From positions 1-6,526 of the forward strand of contig JAKEHX010000521.1 of NCBI GenBank assembly GCA_022614795.1: a DNA stretch of 6,526 nt, in the 5' to 3' direction. A model generated the notes under the pieces. It did no database searches and was not told where the DNA came from. It saw nothing but the letters and a program-made list of their open reading frames with translations. Source of the stretch: Planctomycetaceae bacterium (GTDB lineage: Bacteria; Planctomycetota; Planctomycetia; Pirellulales; Pirellulaceae). Each line of letters opens with the position of its first letter. Positions within the stretch are counted from its first letter, which is position 1. The position numbers and the translations under genes are program-made. Below, one piece after another: positions 6,264-6,526 of the stretch.

Positions 6264-6303
6264 GGGCCGCCGCAGGTTTCTCCCCCCGGACCTGCGGCGG
6301 CCC
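6264..6303 (+). terminator. Terminator-like GC-rich hairpin after the secretin gene
   Basis: GGGCCGCCGCAGGT (6264-6277) is perfectly complementary to 6290-6303, giving a 14-bp stem with a 12-nt pyrimidine-rich loop, 48 nt after the stop codon. The sequence behind it (AGCGTTTCTT) is only mildly T-rich, so this is not a textbook intrinsic terminator. The long perfect stem in a short 3' region still makes a role in transcript ending or 3' protection likely. Confidence 0.65.
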
Positions 6304-6319
6304 AGCGTTTCTTGGGGAG

Positions 6320-6526
6320 GAGTGAGTGGTGAGAGGCGTAGTGAGTGGTGAGTGGTGGAGGTCGGCGGTCGGAGGTCACAGGTCAGAGGTCGGAGATTAG
6401 TCATCGGTCAGAGGTTAGTCGTCGTCGGTACTAGGTACTCAGTACTCAGTACCAAGTACCAAGTACCAAGTTTTCAGTACCAAAGACTAATCGCCTCACT
6501 CACCACTCACCACTCACCCACTCACC
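6320..6526. repeat. Heptad-phased palindromic intergenic element, copy 2 (reaches window end)
   Basis: Same architecture as the element at 1566-1736: GTGAGTG-type units on the left, then GGTC-type heptads, then TACTAGG/TACTCAG/TACCAAG units, then CTCACCA-type units. The 7-nt phase can be followed across nearly the whole length. The segment between the left arm and the core (about 6358-6421) is about 46 nt longer than in copy 1 and consists of GGTCGGA/GGTCAGA-like heptads. The core 6422-6504 aligns without net gap to 1633-1715 (72 of 83 identical by hand). The outer arms are less perfect than in copy 1; the longest run is about 17 nt (6341-6357 against the 6494-6526 side). The element lies directly behind the secretin terminator and may continue past the window edge. 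Confidence 0.88.

Noticed and set aside
2895..6404. A 1169-codon open frame on the - strand opposite the secretin gene
   Set aside because: It mirrors a strongly GC-biased coding strand. Its translation is a monotone His/Arg/Asp/Val/Leu mixture without domains, its start lies in the repeat element, and the + strand frame has clear secretin motifs throughout.

Overview
The window reads as chromosomal DNA from a GC-rich planctomycete, most likely of the Pirellulales type. This assignment is inferred from protein style: a TPR protein with a WVDP-type tail, a two-unit polysaccharide-export protein, and a very long secretin whose N-terminal half is built from 'ARxAlxxGDlxAA' repeats. Further support comes from the TTG start of the largest gene and the repeat-rich intergenic DNA. 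No rRNA, tRNA, CRISPR array or transposase gene was seen. All supported genes lie on the + strand.

Layout. Positions 2-517 hold the 3' part of a TPR-repeat gene whose start lies outside the window. Six bases later, at 524-1582, is a Wza/SLBB-type polysaccharide export protein. Its ribosome binding site overlaps the TPR stop codon, so the two genes form a tight, probably translationally coupled operon. The export gene runs into a long inverted-repeat element with 7-nt periodicity (1566-1736), which supplies its last four codons and its stop. A 420-base non-coding stretch (1737-2156) follows. It holds a possible promoter, a 12-bp palindrome and a small hairpin, and it ends in a clear ribosome binding site. 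At 2157-6215 is a 1352-residue secretin with a signal peptide, four degenerate helical repeat units, an STN/N0-like domain, a glycine-rich linker, an N-type domain and a complete secretin barrel with its C-terminal signature. Two hairpins follow: a short GGACAAGC palindrome and a 14-bp GC-rich terminator-like stem. A second, longer copy of the heptad element (6320-6526) then runs off the window edge.

How it fits together. Two unrelated families of outer-membrane export channel, Wza-like and secretin, sit next to each other beside a TPR adaptor-like protein. This suggests an envelope-export locus, though no ATPase, inner-membrane platform, pilin or glycosyltransferase is present to show what is exported. 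The least conventional element is the pair of intergenic heptad-phased palindromes. By hand alignment they share an 83-nt core with about 72 identical positions and no net gap, and each sits just 3' of a gene.
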